Shown here in pieces: positions 8,821-20,420 of a DNA stretch of 64,000 nt. Numbering within the stretch: the first letter of the stretch is position 1; the number at the start of each line of letters is the position of its first letter. Below the pieces are notes generated by a model. The model was not told where the DNA came from and made no database searches. It saw nothing but the letters and a program-made list of their open reading frames with translations. The DNA comes from Methylobacter sp. BlB1 (GTDB lineage Bacteria > Pseudomonadota > Gammaproteobacteria > Methylococcales > Methylomonadaceae), in assembly GCF_015476545.1 (NCBI RefSeq), contig NZ_JADMKV010000006.1, positions 41,079 through 105,078 of the forward strand, written 5' to 3'. A program made the position numbers and the translations under genes.

Positions 8821-10644
8821 ATGCCAAAAACTCTTCTATTTGTTGTTGTTCCGCTGCTGTCTTATGGTTTCTGGCTAAGCGATGAATTTAAAGGCATTGC
8901 CGCAGGCATCGCGATTTTTATCTTCGGCATGCTGTCTCTGGAGCAAGGCTTCAAAGCCTTTACCGGCGGCATGCTGGAGCGGATTCTGCAAAAAACCACG
9001 GATACGATCTGGAAAAGTCTCAGCTTTGGCATCGTATCAACGACTTTGATGCAGTCAAGCACCCTGGTTTCGATTATCACCATTTCTTTTTTAAGCGCCG
9101 GCTTGCTCGACTTAGCCGCAGGTATTGGCATCATATTCGGCGCCAATCTCGGATCAACTACCGGCGCATGGCTGATTGCCGGATTGGGATTGAAAGTCAA
9201 AATCTCCACTTATGCCATGCCCATGCTGGTTTTCGGCGTTTTATGCAGTTTTCAGAATGACAAGCAGCTAAAAGGGATCGGTTACATCCTGACCGGATTG
9301 GGCTTTCTTTTCCTCGGCATACATTTTATGAAGGAAAGTTTCGAAACTTTTGAAAATACCGTCAAGCTGGCGGATTACGCCATGCCGGGCTTAAAGGGGC
9401 TGTTGATTTACACATTAATAGGCATCATCGCCACCATGATCATGCAATCCAGCCATGCCACGCTGGTGCTGATCATCACGGCGCTGTCCGTGCATCAGAT
9501 CACTTATGACAATGCACTGGCGCTGGCCATCGGCTCCAATATCGGCACGACCTTTACCGCCATCATCGGCTCCCTGAGCGCCAATGTCCAGGGTAAACGG
9601 CTGGCCGGCGCGCATCTGCTGTTCAACCTGCTGACCGGCATTATCGCCCTGATTTTCATCAGAGAATTTATCATTGCCGTTGACAGGATCGATGCCGCGC
9701 TAGGCATTGCCGTCACGGATAACACGCTGAAACTGGCGACTTTCCATAGCCTGTTCAATCTGGTCGGCGTTGCCGTTATGCTGCCGTTCGTGAACCATCT
9801 GGTCGCGCTGCTGGAAAAAATATTCGCAGAGAAACGCCCCAACCTTTTCAGGCCCAAATATTTAAATCCATCCGCCATCGGATTTCCTGAAACCGCCGCT
9901 GAATCGGTCAGGCTGGAAACCATCCATTTATATGACCATGGCATCCATATCATTCTGCATGCGTTTGGTTTGCGCAAACGCAGCCTTTCGGACCAATCCG
10001 ATCTCAAACAATTGATAAAACAAAATAACGACCTTGTCGAATACGATATCGACGCGGGCTATGAGAAAAGAATAAAAGGCATCTACAGCGCCATCATTGC
10101 TTTTATCGGCCAAGCGAATTCCGCATGGGAAATGAAACAATCGCCCAATCTCGCCTTGCTGCGCGATGCCAACCGGACGCTGGTTGAAGCGATCAAAGAC
10201 ACCAAACATTTACAGAAAAACTGGGCCCGCTCCAGAACCTCGAAAAATCAGGCCACAATCGACGAGTATAAAAAAATCGCTTACCAGATAGTGTCGCTGA
10301 TCCAGCAGATTGAACAGTTCAGGCGAGAGATTGCCGAGAACGAATTGCCGTTATTATCACTGGATGTCTTAAAGGCGATGATTGAAGACGAGGATATGCG
10401 AATGAACCGCTCAATTGACACACTGATCAGGGAGCGAAAAATCACGCCTGAAACCGGCTCGTCTTTGATCAACGACAGCACATATATGTACAACATCAAG
10501 AAAAACCTGATTAAAACTGCCGAAACGCTATTTGTGAATGACAATATCAACGCTATTTACATTGAACAGCAATTAGCCCTGAATGAAGTCGAGATCAAGG
10601 AAGTCGTTCAAGCGGTGGATGCGCCCATAACAGACAATCCGTAG
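8821..10644 (+). CDS. Na+/phosphate symporter family protein (NptA/YjbB-like)
   Basis: A 607-residue inner-membrane protein. The first 350 residues hold about eight to nine helices with the two inverted QSS repeats of the Na/Pi-II family (LMQSSTLVS near 78 and IMQSSHATL near 207). Each is followed by a GANLGS/GSNIGT loop. The remaining 250 residues are a helical, PhoU-like cytoplasmic domain with many Glu/Lys. Length and architecture match bacterial NptA-like carriers that move phosphate with sodium, often outward. It stands alone between a terminator and a small coiled-coil gene. Confidence 0.9.
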   Translation: MPKTLLFVVVPLLSYGFWLSDEFKGIAAGIAIFIFGMLSLEQGFKAFTGGMLERILQKTTDTIWKSLSFGIVSTTLMQSSTLVSIITISFLSAGLLDLAAGIGIIFGANLGSTTGAWLIAGLGLKVKISTYAMPMLVFGVLCSFQNDKQLKGIGYILTGLGFLFLGIHFMKESFETFENTVKLADYAMPGLKGLLIYTLIGIIATMIMQSSHATLVLIITALSVHQITYDNALALAIGSNIGTTFTAIIGSLSANVQGKRLAGAHLLFNLLTGIIALIFIREFIIAVDRIDAALGIAVTDNTLKLATFHSLFNLVGVAVMLPFVNHLVALLEKIFAEKRPNLFRPKYLNPSAIGFPETAAESVRLETIHLYDHGIHIILHAFGLRKRSLSDQSDLKQLIKQNNDLVEYDIDAGYEKRIKGIYSAIIAFIGQANSAWEMKQSPNLALLRDANRTLVEAIKDTKHLQKNWARSRTSKNQATIDEYKKIAYQIVSLIQQIEQFRREIAENELPLLSLDVLKAMIEDEDMRMNRSIDTLIRERKITPETGSSLINDSTYMYNIKKNLIKTAETLFVNDNINAIYIEQQLALNEVEIKEVVQAVDAPITDNP

Positions 10645-10693
10645 ATTAGGATTATACTCGACAGTACTTTTTTAATTCTTGCTTCCACCCGCC

Positions 10694-10957
10694 ATGAATA
10701 AAGAAAAGCTATTGCATAAATTACAAGCCTTTTTTGACCCCGCCCAAAAAAGGAAAAAACGCCACAGAGAAGAGCTGAAAAAGATCCTGAAGAGTCTCAA
10801 GAAAAAAGAACGGAAGATCTCGGATAAAATAGAACAGGCTGATGATGAATGCTTGAAGAAACTGTATCAAACCGAACTGGAAATCATCCGCCTGCAGCGC
10901 AAAAAAGGCATCGACGTACTGCAACAGCTCAGGGAAAACAAAGATTCGACCGACTAA
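10694..10957 (+). CDS. Small charged coiled-coil protein
   Basis: An 87-residue, strongly basic, lysine-rich protein that is nearly all helix (KKILKSLKKKERKISDKIEQ and a following heptad stretch). The ATG at 10694 is preferred over an in-frame TTG at 10679. It starts 49 bases after the Na/Pi symporter and may be co-transcribed with it. It has no recognisable domain. The heptad pattern suggests self-association or nucleic-acid contact. Comparable short coiled-coil genes are common and poorly described. Gene reality is likely because the frame is open, ends cleanly and shows protein-like composition. Confidence 0.6.
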   Translation: MNKEKLLHKLQAFFDPAQKRKKRHREELKKILKSLKKKERKISDKIEQADDECLKKLYQTELEIIRLQRKKGIDVLQQLRENKDSTD

Positions 10958-10992
10958 ATTCCCTATCGCGTATTTTCGCACCCGGTGCGGTC

Positions 10993-11021
10993 TTTACTAA
11001 AGCGGGCACGTACAGTAGTAT
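10993..11021 (+). promoter_or_regulatory. Candidate sigma-70 promoter for glnS
   Basis: TTTACT (four of six matches to -35), a 17-base spacer, then TAGTAT (four of six to -10). The predicted leader to the glnS ATG is about 125 bases. Confidence 0.35.
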
Positions 11022-11153
11022 GCTCGACAATGATCCAGCAGCTTGAAATGCCAAATACTTATAGAAAGCCTGCCGATCACTCAACGGCTGATCTGGCTGC
11101 ATTATCTGACTATTAAATCAACATCCATAACGCGACAATTACATACAGACCTC

Positions 11154-12815
<1,662 letters not shown>

Positions 12816-12842
12816 TCGCTAAACAGCTAACCGGACCTGATC

Positions 12843-12877
12843 AAAGGTTGCCCATTTGACATATGGGCAACCTTTTT
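12843..12877 (+). terminator. Rho-independent terminator after glnS
   Basis: A perfect 13-pair stem, AAAGGTTGCCCAT with ATGGGCAACCTTT around a seven-base loop, followed by TTTTTC. It separates glnS from the macroglobulin operon. Confidence 0.95.
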
Positions 12878-12935
12878 CTTCACTGAAACTCGGAATGCAC
12901 AACAAAACGTCATTTGATCTGAAGCTCTGCCTTTG

Positions 12936-12964
12936 CTGACAATTCCATATTCTTAGTCTAGAAT
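12936..12964 (+). promoter_or_regulatory. Strong sigma-70-like promoter of the macroglobulin operon
   Basis: CTGACA (five of six), a 17-base spacer, TAGAAT (five of six). Transcription would begin near 12971 and leave a 63-base leader to the TTG start at 13034. The promoter lies in AT-rich sequence unlike the GC-rich genes behind it. Confidence 0.6.
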
Positions 12965-13033
12965 GGAGCGGCTCTTAAAGTGAAAAAATACCATCTTTAA
13001 AATCTAACGCCCACTTCTAAAGGAATTCATTGC

Positions 13034-14761
13034 TTGACTCTCTTGCGCAACCTCGGATCAGCGCTTGCCGCAAGCCGCAAATGGCGCTATTCACTGCTGG
13101 CCCTGCTTGGCCTGGCGGCCATCATGGTCATCGGTACGGGCATATATCATTGGTATTCGCGGGCGAGGACCGAGCCGGCGCTAGCGGTCGAGGTGAACCT
13201 GCTGAACCCGGATGCCTTTCTCAACACACAAAGCCTGTCCAGACTCCCGAAAGATCTGCTCATGGCCCCGGTTCTGCAACATCTGGCCCTGGAGGACCTG
13301 TTCTTCTATTATCAGGAGAACGAGGAGCGGCTGAGCCTGGAAGGTACTTTAAGACGGATCGGCTTTGAGCACGAGCTCAACCTGAGCGATCGATTCCTTG
13401 CCGCGATTCTCGACCGTCCGGCCCAAATCGCCTTTTGGAAAAGCCGCGACGGCCGGCTCGGACGCTGGCTGACGGTGGTCCGCCGCGAAGGTTTGGTGCC
13501 GGTTCTGGAAGCGCTGGCCAAGACGGCCCTGGCCGACAGCCAGTTGCGCATCGCCGGCGCGCTCCCCGGCCCCAGCGCCCCCCAAGTGTTCGAACTGAGC
13601 TATGGACGCCGCCTGAAGCTATATTTCGCCAGCCTTGGAGATCGCCTGCTGGTCTTTTCCGATCCCGGCATCCTGCTGCACGCAGAGGCGGCGGAACTGG
13701 AGAAAGTCAACCGCCTGCTGAACGCGGAAAACCCGGCCGACCTTTGGGCGCAAAGTTTCCAATTGGAAGCTCAACCCCATGTCCATACTTTCGCGGTGTC
13801 CGCGAATTACCTCAGCCTGGGCTATCAGGCGCTGTTCCCGGCGTTGCACGCGCTGCGCTTCGATTATGATGCCCCCGGCTGGACTGCGGCGGTTTCGGCA
13901 TCGGACCCTTTCCCCACGGCTTCCAAAGTATGGAACGCCGTGCCCGACCATCCGACCTTATGCGCGGCAGTTCCAATCGATCCGGACCGAACAGCCGCGC
14001 TGCTGTCCAAAGTGGTGTCTGCGGACGACGCCGAGCGCTTGGCGGACGCCCTCGAGCCGCCTGCCGCCGTGTGCTGGTACAACAAAACCAAGCTCTACGC
14101 TCCTTTGGTGGCGATCCGGAAAAATTCCGAAGCCAGCTTGAACACGGCCCTGCAGAGCTTGTTCAGGACCGCCATCGGCACCCACGAAGCGGGCGAAGTA
14201 CAAGCCCAAGCCGAGTCGCCGTCCGCCGCTAAACCGGCACAACAGGCCGGAGAAGACGAGGCCGCTGACCCCCCTGTTGTCATCTATCACCCGCCGTTCG
14301 AAGTCTTGGAGGACAAACAGGCGAACGGTATGGTCTGGCGCCGTGAAGTCAGTTCGCCCTACGGAATCCGGCCTCGAGAAGACAGCGAGCACAGTGAAGA
14401 CATGCGCTCAGGCCGCTATTTCACTGTCGCCCTGGCAGAGCGGCAAGATACGCTGTTGTTCTCGCCGGATGCGGCGCTGGTGGATGATGCCATCGCGGTC
14501 CTAGAAGGACGCTATCCGGCCCTGGGCGACGCCCTGCCCGAAAATAGCGAATCCGCTGTAGTCATGTATCCCGACCGCCTTGTCAACATGGTCACAACTG
14601 CCCTGCTGGATAGTCTGCCGGGCGAGCGGGAACCGATATTCCGGGCCAATGTCTCCGAGCGCCTGCTGCCGGAACTGGAAAAGCTCAAGGACGGACGGAT
14701 CATGCGTCTGCCGGCGCCGGCCGGAAAAACTGCCTGGGAACCGCTCAAGTGGTCCGAATAG
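13034..14761 (+). CDS. yfaA: DUF2138 protein, first gene of macroglobulin operon
   Basis: A 575-residue inner-membrane-anchored protein. There is one N-terminal helix (about residues 20-38), and the remainder is predicted periplasmic. It matches the DUF2138 family (YfaA of E. coli, MagA of Pseudomonas aeruginosa) by position, length and the start pattern. In P. aeruginosa this partner is found in a membrane complex with the macroglobulin MagD. The start is TTG at 13034, preceded by AAAGGA at ten bases. A low-complexity Ala/Glu/Pro linker sits near residues 390-420. Its stop overlaps the next gene. Base composition is strikingly GC-rich compared with glnS. Confidence 0.85.
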   Translation: MTLLRNLGSALAASRKWRYSLLALLGLAAIMVIGTGIYHWYSRARTEPALAVEVNLLNPDAFLNTQSLSRLPKDLLMAPVLQHLALEDLFFYYQENEERLSLEGTLRRIGFEHELNLSDRFLAAILDRPAQIAFWKSRDGRLGRWLTVVRREGLVPVLEALAKTALADSQLRIAGALPGPSAPQVFELSYGRRLKLYFASLGDRLLVFSDPGILLHAEAAELEKVNRLLNAENPADLWAQSFQLEAQPHVHTFAVSANYLSLGYQALFPALHALRFDYDAPGWTAAVSASDPFPTASKVWNAVPDHPTLCAAVPIDPDRTAALLSKVVSADDAERLADALEPPAAVCWYNKTKLYAPLVAIRKNSEASLNTALQSLFRTAIGTHEAGEVQAQAESPSAAKPAQQAGEDEAADPPVVIYHPPFEVLEDKQANGMVWRREVSSPYGIRPREDSEHSEDMRSGRYFTVALAERQDTLLFSPDAALVDDAIAVLEGRYPALGDALPENSESAVVMYPDRLVNMVTTALLDSLPGEREPIFRANVSERLLPELEKLKDGRIMRLPAPAGKTAWEPLKWSE

Positions 14762-15375
14762 TGCTGGCGGCGCTGGCTCTGCTCGGCGCTTCCGCAGCCT
14801 GCGCCGAACCGGTGCTGGACACCCGGCAGACCGATGCTTTCCGCGCCTGGTTCGTGCGCATCGTCGGCGAACAACTCCGGCAGGGACCGACGCCGCGCTG
14901 GGCCCAGCAGGACTGCGCCGGTCTGGTCCGGTTCGCCGTGGGCGAAGCGCTCAAAGCTCATGGCGAGGCCTGGCGCAAAGCCAACGGGGTGTCTAACCGC
15001 TTCCTCCCGCCGGAAGTCGGACTGACGCCCGAACAATCCGAGCTGCGCAACCACTGGAGGCGGGCGGATGGCCAGCGCGGCGCCTACGCCTCGGCCATTG
15101 ATCTGGTTCAGGAGAACAGCGTCTTCATATCTTCGGATATCAACCAGGCATTGCCGGGAGACCTGTTGTTTTACGATCAGGGCGACAGTCAGCACCTTAT
15201 GGTGTGGATGGGGGATTACATCGCCTACCATCGCGGCTCCAAGGCCAAAAACGACAACGGCCTGCGGGCCGTTCCCCTCGACACTCTCATGAATTGGAAG
15301 GACACCCGGTGGCAACCACGACCCGACAATCCCAACTTTGCCGGTATCTACCGTTTCTCGTTCTTATCACGCTGA
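14749..15375 (+). CDS. yfaT: DUF1175 protein, NlpC/P60-like
   Basis: A 208-residue secreted protein with a GTG start and a signal peptide ending SAACAEP near residue 21. It corresponds to YfaT/DUF1175. The pattern [14 protein letters not shown] (C56), then [10 protein letters not shown] and QHLMVWMG (H149), copies the Cys/His layout of NlpC/P60 peptidases and amidases, where PGDLxFF and a HVGIYxG segment follow the catalytic cysteine. I infer a cysteine-peptidase-like fold acting on peptidoglycan peptides or on the macroglobulin. The gene overlaps yfaA by 13 bases and yfaS by 67 bases. Confidence 0.85.
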   Translation: MVRIVLAALALLGASAACAEPVLDTRQTDAFRAWFVRIVGEQLRQGPTPRWAQQDCAGLVRFAVGEALKAHGEAWRKANGVSNRFLPPEVGLTPEQSELRNHWRRADGQRGAYASAIDLVQENSVFISSDINQALPGDLLFYDQGDSQHLMVWMGDYIAYHRGSKAKNDNGLRAVPLDTLMNWKDTRWQPRPDNPNFAGIYRFSFLSR

Positions 15376-18300
15376 TTAACATCGCGTGGGCGGGCGACAT
15401 TGATCCCAGCGGCTATGGACGAGCCGTCGGAGACAGGTTCTTTTTAGTCGCAGAAACCCCGTTCGGCTCCGACGAAATGGCGGTGGTCAGGTTAGACGGA
15501 CCAGCGAGCGCTTCGGACGAGGACGCAGATATCCTCATCTACCGCGTGCCCGACCCCTTAGCGTTTCTGAAAAGCCAGCGCAACCTGCACCGCATCCAGG
15601 TGACGGCGCAATCCCGCCCCGAAGGCATCGCCAACGCGCTGAACTATGTCTTCGACGTGTGGTACAAGAAAACCCGGCTGGCCTGGCAACGCATTTTTTC
15701 CGAGGAGGCGCGAACCAAGGTGGTCGAGGCTATCCCGACGCTCAAGCAGGCGCCGCCGCACAGCTACCACACCGAATTCCGCCATGATCCGCAAATTAAG
15801 CCCCTGCCCGGCTTCGAGCTGGTCGATCGCTTCCGCTATCCGATCTGGGCAGCGAAGCCCATACAGCAGGACTCGGCCGTGAACATGGAAGGCAGCAGCA
15901 GCGAATTCATCGCTGCCAAACCGGGTGATGTGAAAATCCCGCTGGGTAAACTGCCGCCCGGCCTGTACCTGGTGGAAGCGGCCATCGGCGGACAGAGAGC
16001 CATAACGGTGGTATTCGTATCCGATGTGATCGCGGTCGCCAAGGTGTCCAGAGAGCAGTTGCTGGTGTGGACCGCCGAGCGCAAAACCGGGCGTCCCGCA
16101 GGACAGGCCCGCATCCTGTTCTCGGACGGAGTGGGCGTAATGCAGGAGGGCGAGACCGACTCGCGCGGCCTCCTGATGATCCAGCGCAAGGTCCCCGAGC
16201 GCAGCTACATCATCGGCCAGGACGGTCGGGGCGGCGTGTTCGTTTCGGAGAATTTCTACTACGACAGCGAAATCGAAGGCGACAAGCTTTACGCTTTCAC
16301 CGACCGGCCGCTTTATCAGCCGGGCGACAAAGTCCATGTCAAGCTGGTGGGAAGAACCTTCCGGGATGCGCTGAACTCCTCGCCCCTGGCAGCTGGCAGC
16401 GTCACCCTTTCCGTGCTCGATCCCAACGGCACTCCAGTCGCGGTTCAGGCATTGCAGGCATCCCCTGAACAGGGCGCCAACGCCGAGTTCCGCCTGCCCA
16501 AGGAAGCCGTAGCCGGCGGCTATACTCTGAACCTGAGCTATCAGGGGGCGGCCTATATGGGCTCGTTCCGGGTCGCCGCCTATACCAAACCGCATTTCGA
16601 TGTGGAGATTACGACCCGCGAGCAGGACTACAAAACCGGCCAGCCCATTCATGCGCGCATCCAGTTGCGCTATCCGAGCGGCGAGCCGGTCAAGGGCGCC
16701 ACCGTGGAACTGAACCTGCGCACCCAGGCGCTGAACCTGCTCGGCGGCGAGGGCTACAGTAATTATTACACCGGCGCCCAGGTGCATTTCCCGGTCAAGC
16801 TGGCCCAGGAAAGCCGGATCGCCGGTGACGACGGCGCGGTGGAGTTCGACCTGCCGCCGGCCAAGGAACCCAGCCATTACATTCTGCGCGTCGCCTGCGC
16901 CGACAGCTCGACCTATCGGGTAACCGCGGTCAAGGAATTCATCATCGAGAGCGGCCGCAAACTTTATCAACTCAACTCTTCCGCCCATATCTCCAAGCCC
17001 GGCGAGGGCATCGATTTCACCGCCGTACCGTTGGCGGGCACTCGGCAGGAACCGGGACAGGCCGTGTCCTGGGAGTCACTGCGGCTGGATGACCAAAGCC
17101 GCGCTACGGGCGAGGCGAAAAACGACCGCTTCCGGGTGAAATTCGCTCAGGCCGGCGCCTATACGGTGCGAATCAAGGACGCCGACGGCGAAGTCGTCGG
17201 CCAGACCGAACATTGGGTATCCGGCAATGGCGCCAGACTGGCAACGGGCGGACTCAGGATCGACCTGGACAAGGACGAATACCGCGAAGGCGAAACCGCC
17301 CATGCCCTCATCAGCTTCCGCGATCCGGTGGACAACGCCCTGCTCACGCTGGAACGGGATTCCGTGCAGAGTGCGGGACTCATGACTGAAGGCACCGACT
17401 GGGCCAGCCTCACCCGCATCAGCGAAACGCAATGGCGGGCGGATATCCCGATACGTCCCGGCTATGCGCCCAACCGGGTGTTCTCGGTGCTGTACGTGAA
17501 GAATGGCCGCTACACCTTCCAGAACAAAGGCATCAAGGTTCGGATTCCTGCCGTCGAAATCGCTTTCACTGCCGATAAAGCGATTTACCGGCCCGGTGAT
17601 GAAGTGCGGGTGGAAGTCCGCACGCAACTGGATGGCCGCCCCGTTTCCAGCCGTCTCGCCGTGGGCGTGGTGGATGAAGCGGTGTACGGCCTGCAACCCG
17701 AAATTGCGCCGAACATTCAGGACTTCTTTCAGCACCTCCGCCGCAACCAGGTGCGGACGTCATCCAGCCTCAATTTCCATGCCTACGATATGGCCCTGCC
17801 CGTCGAACGCAGCGCCCCGCCGCAGCCCTCCTACAGCAACCGGCCTTTGAAAATGCTGGAACGCCCGCGCCGGGAAGCCATCGACACGGCCGTCTGGCTG
17901 CCCGATCTGGCGACCGACGCCGAGGGCAAAGCCAGCTTCTCGTTCAGGATGCCGCAATCGCTGACCCGCTGGCGCATCACCGGCCGGGCCTGGACCGATG
18001 CCGGCGCGTTCGGGCAGAGCGTCGGACAATTGGTTTCCGCAAAGGACATTTATCTTAAATGGACAGGCCCCCGTTCTTTCGTGGCCGGCGAAAAGCCGGT
18101 CATCACCTTGGTAGGCTATAACCGGACAGCCAAAAACCAGATTGCAACATTCACGGCCAATGGCGGCGGCATCAACCTTAACCGGGAAGTGGAATTGAAG
18201 CCGGGCGCCAATTATCTGGAACTGCCTTACGAAGCCCAAAGCAGCGGCGCATTCAAGACTGCGCTATCCGTCAACGGACAAATACAAGACGCGCTGGAAA

Positions 18301-20024
18301 CGACGATCGAAGTGGTTCCCAAGGGCTGGCAAACCCGTTACGAGCGACCGGTGGATCTAAAGCCCGAAGGCAGCACGGTTGCTCTGCCCCAGGGTGCCAG
18401 CAATATCCGGCTCATGCCCGCCGGGAAAGGCTGGCAGCACTTCTGGCGCATCGCCGAATCGCTGGCGGATTACCCCTACGGCTGCGCCGAACAAACCGCG
18501 AGCCGGCTGATCCCGCTCAGCCTTGCCTATGGTCATCTGAAATCGCTAGGCCCTGACCCGTCCGTGCAGAAGACGACCGCGGAACTGCGGGACGAAATCG
18601 CCAGCGCCCGCTTGCGGCTGGTCAAAATGGCCGGGCCGAATTCCGCATTCGGCTGGTGGGGCAATCAATCCAAGGATGATCTGCTGCTGACCGCGTATGC
18701 CTATTTCGCCGACTGGCACGCCCAGCAAACGCTGGGCATCGCCGCGCCGCCTGCCATCTGGCTGAGCCTCCTGGATGTGTACAAGCAGCAGGCCGCTAAA
18801 GAAGACATCCTGACTCAGGCTACCGCACTGTGGCTGACCAGCGTGATGGGCTTGCCGGTCAAAACCCAGACACGCGCTTTAGTCAGACGCATCATGCAGC
18901 CCAGCGAGAACAAGCCCAGCGTGACGCCGGGTTTGCTCACCCACATCCTGCATGAGGATAAACTTGACGAGAAAGCACCCGCCGCCCGGCTTCCCATGCT
19001 GGGCCAGGACGAACGACTGGCCTTGCTGATCCTGGATACACTGGGCGATGTGGGAGCCTATGATCCGGCGGCCCGAAAGGTCGTAGATGCCTTCGCAGGC
19101 GATATTCCCGAAACCGGCGCTGGCCGGCTGAAACAAGCCGCCCTGATGCTGGATGCCGCCCGCAAGGGCCAGCCTCCGGCAGACGGCCAACTCTCGGAAC
19201 TGCTCGCCGATATCGGCCCGGATATACCGACGCTGGAACGCTCGCTGGTGCTGCTCATGGCGCAAAAAGCCGCGGGAGCGGAACCTTACGCAGCAGCGGA
19301 AAAGCTGGATTTCACCGCGACTCCGGCTTTCGAGCCCGCTGAGTCCCGCTTCGGCCTGCCGGTCTGGAAACTGGCCGGCAACCGCGACGCCGGCTCCACG
19401 CCCCTGTCTATTCAAGTCTCTGCGGCTAAGCCGGGGGCGGCCTATCTGAGCTATGAATTGCATGAGATAGAGGTCAAGAATCCGCTTGCCAACGTCCAAG
19501 TGACGCGCAAGCTGTATAAACTGGACTTGCCAAAGCCGGATACCGAACAGGAGGAGAACGGGGAAGCCGAGGAAAGCTCTGGGCCGGTCTATGCCGCCAC
19601 AGAAATCCAGCCGGGAGCGGAGATCGATTCCTCGGCCCTTTACCTTGATGAAGTGGTCGTCAGCGGCGAAAGCGGCGCGCGCTACGGCGCCGTGGACATT
19701 CCCTTGCCTTCGGGAGCCGATGTGGAAGCCGCACCGTGGGGCATGAAAATTTCGGGGCCGGGTTTTGGCGGCGGAGCAGCGGAAGATGGGCAGGATCAGG
19801 CGCAATCCCAGCCTATGGAACTGGAGAACACCGAGTACCAGACTTTCCCGCATCGATACACCGTCCCTGTCGAAGCGTTAAATGGCGATGCCCGCTTCCT
19901 GCACCTGCTCCGGTTTTCCCAGCGCGGGGAATTCGAGCTTGGCCGGGCGCGCTATTTCGAGATGTACCATCCCAGCCGGCAAGCGCTGCAGACCGAGGCA
20001 GCTTATACACTCAAGGTCAGGTAG
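15309..20024 (+). CDS. yfaS: Bacterial alpha-2-macroglobulin with intact thioester motif
   Basis: A 1571-residue periplasmic protease-trap protein. I set the start at GTG 15309: it has a GGAAGG site seven bases upstream and begins a signal peptide ending IAWAGD. The chain has repeated MG (fibronectin-like) domains, [19 protein letters not shown] near residue 320 and [11 protein letters not shown] near 760. A basic stretch around 840-870 may serve as bait. The A2M domain follows ([19 protein letters not shown]), then the thioester-domain motif YPYGCAEQ with C1059 and Q1062. Cleavage of the bait by a protease should expose the thioester. E. coli YfaS of the same operon is recalled as lacking this motif, whereas YfhM has it. 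Confidence 0.92.
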   Translation: MATTTRQSQLCRYLPFLVLITLINIAWAGDIDPSGYGRAVGDRFFLVAETPFGSDEMAVVRLDGPASASDEDADILIYRVPDPLAFLKSQRNLHRIQVTAQSRPEGIANALNYVFDVWYKKTRLAWQRIFSEEARTKVVEAIPTLKQAPPHSYHTEFRHDPQIKPLPGFELVDRFRYPIWAAKPIQQDSAVNMEGSSSEFIAAKPGDVKIPLGKLPPGLYLVEAAIGGQRAITVVFVSDVIAVAKVSREQLLVWTAERKTGRPAGQARILFSDGVGVMQEGETDSRGLLMIQRKVPERSYIIGQDGRGGVFVSENFYYDSEIEGDKLYAFTDRPLYQPGDKVHVKLVGRTFRDALNSSPLAAGSVTLSVLDPNGTPVAVQALQASPEQGANAEFRLPKEAVAGGYTLNLSYQGAAYMGSFRVAAYTKPHFDVEITTREQDYKTGQPIHARIQLRYPSGEPVKGATVELNLRTQALNLLGGEGYSNYYTGAQVHFPVKLAQESRIAGDDGAVEFDLPPAKEPSHYILRVACADSSTYRVTAVKEFIIESGRKLYQLNSSAHISKPGEGIDFTAVPLAGTRQEPGQAVSWESLRLDDQSRATGEAKNDRFRVKFAQAGAYTVRIKDADGEVVGQTEHWVSGNGARLATGGLRIDLDKDEYREGETAHALISFRDPVDNALLTLERDSVQSAGLMTEGTDWASLTRISETQWRADIPIRPGYAPNRVFSVLYVKNGRYTFQNKGIKVRIPAVEIAFTADKAIYRPGDEVRVEVRTQLDGRPVSSRLAVGVVDEAVYGLQPEIAPNIQDFFQHLRRNQVRTSSSLNFHAYDMALPVERSAPPQPSYSNRPLKMLERPRREAIDTAVWLPDLATDAEGKASFSFRMPQSLTRWRITGRAWTDAGAFGQSVGQLVSAKDIYLKWTGPRSFVAGEKPVITLVGYNRTAKNQIATFTANGGGINLNREVELKPGANYLELPYEAQSSGAFKTALSVNGQIQDALETTIEVVPKGWQTRYERPVDLKPEGSTVALPQGASNIRLMPAGKGWQHFWRIAESLADYPYGCAEQTASRLIPLSLAYGHLKSLGPDPSVQKTTAELRDEIASARLRLVKMAGPNSAFGWWGNQSKDDLLLTAYAYFADWHAQQTLGIAAPPAIWLSLLDVYKQQAAKEDILTQATALWLTSVMGLPVKTQTRALVRRIMQPSENKPSVTPGLLTHILHEDKLDEKAPAARLPMLGQDERLALLILDTLGDVGAYDPAARKVVDAFAGDIPETGAGRLKQAALMLDAARKGQPPADGQLSELLADIGPDIPTLERSLVLLMAQKAAGAEPYAAAEKLDFTATPAFEPAESRFGLPVWKLAGNRDAGSTPLSIQVSAAKPGAAYLSYELHEIEVKNPLANVQVTRKLYKLDLPKPDTEQEENGEAEESSGPVYAATEIQPGAEIDSSALYLDEVVVSGESGARYGAVDIPLPSGADVEAAPWGMKISGPGFGGGAAEDGQDQAQSQPMELENTEYQTFPHRYTVPVEALNGDARFLHLLRFSQRGEFELGRARYFEMYHPSRQALQTEAAYTLKVR

Positions 20025-20027
20025 ACG

Positions 20028-20420
20028 ATGAAAAGATTGAAGCACACTTGCAGCCTTTGTCTCTGGGCATTTTCCGCCTTCACGGCTGGAGCCTGGGCAG
20101 ATCCTCAGGAAATGCCGTGCCAGAGAAACCGGCTTATGGAGCAATGGCTGGATAAACAGACTCCGCGCTGGAACAGGCAGCTGGCTGTAATCGACGGATT
20201 CGAGGCGCCCGGCGGCATCGAAATCTGCCTCGCCCAGTCCGGCAGTCCCCGCGCGGACTATACCGCCAACCGGATCTGGCTGCGCTATCTGGATTATGAG
20301 GAAGATCGCCGCAGTCTGGCGCACGAATACCTGCATCTGGCGTTCAAGCATTCCCCGCGGGCGCTCGACGAAGCTTTCATCGAAGCCACCGCAAGACAAA
20401 TCCTCGAAGGAGACGTATGA
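20028..20420 (+). CDS. yfaQ: Short DUF2300-type protein with HExxH motif
   Basis: A 130-residue secreted protein with a signal peptide ending AGAWA (about residue 24). It occupies the position of YfaQ (DUF2300) but is several times shorter than E. coli YfaQ and corresponds only to its C-terminal part. It carries LAHEYLHLAFKH, an HExxH zinc-protease signature at residues 99-103. Possible third ligands are H108 and the Glu residues of the following helix (DEAFIEATAR). Cys31 and Cys67 could form a disulfide. It starts three bases after yfaS and overlaps yfaP by four bases. Either a metalloprotease or a dead fold retaining the motif is possible. Confidence 0.75.
   Translation: MKRLKHTCSLCLWAFSAFTAGAWADPQEMPCQRNRLMEQWLDKQTPRWNRQLAVIDGFEAPGGIEICLAQSGSPRADYTANRIWLRYLDYEEDRRSLAHEYLHLAFKHSPRALDEAFIEATARQILEGDV

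Noticed and set aside
15558-16988. Long open frame (476 codons) on the minus strand inside yfaS
   Set aside because: GC-rich coding sequence produces long antisense frames. It has no ribosome site or domain, and the plus-strand yfaS is clearly coding.
18879-19853. 324-codon minus-strand frame inside yfaS
   Set aside because: Same cause; it is low in protein-like motifs and fully overlaps the macroglobulin C-terminus.
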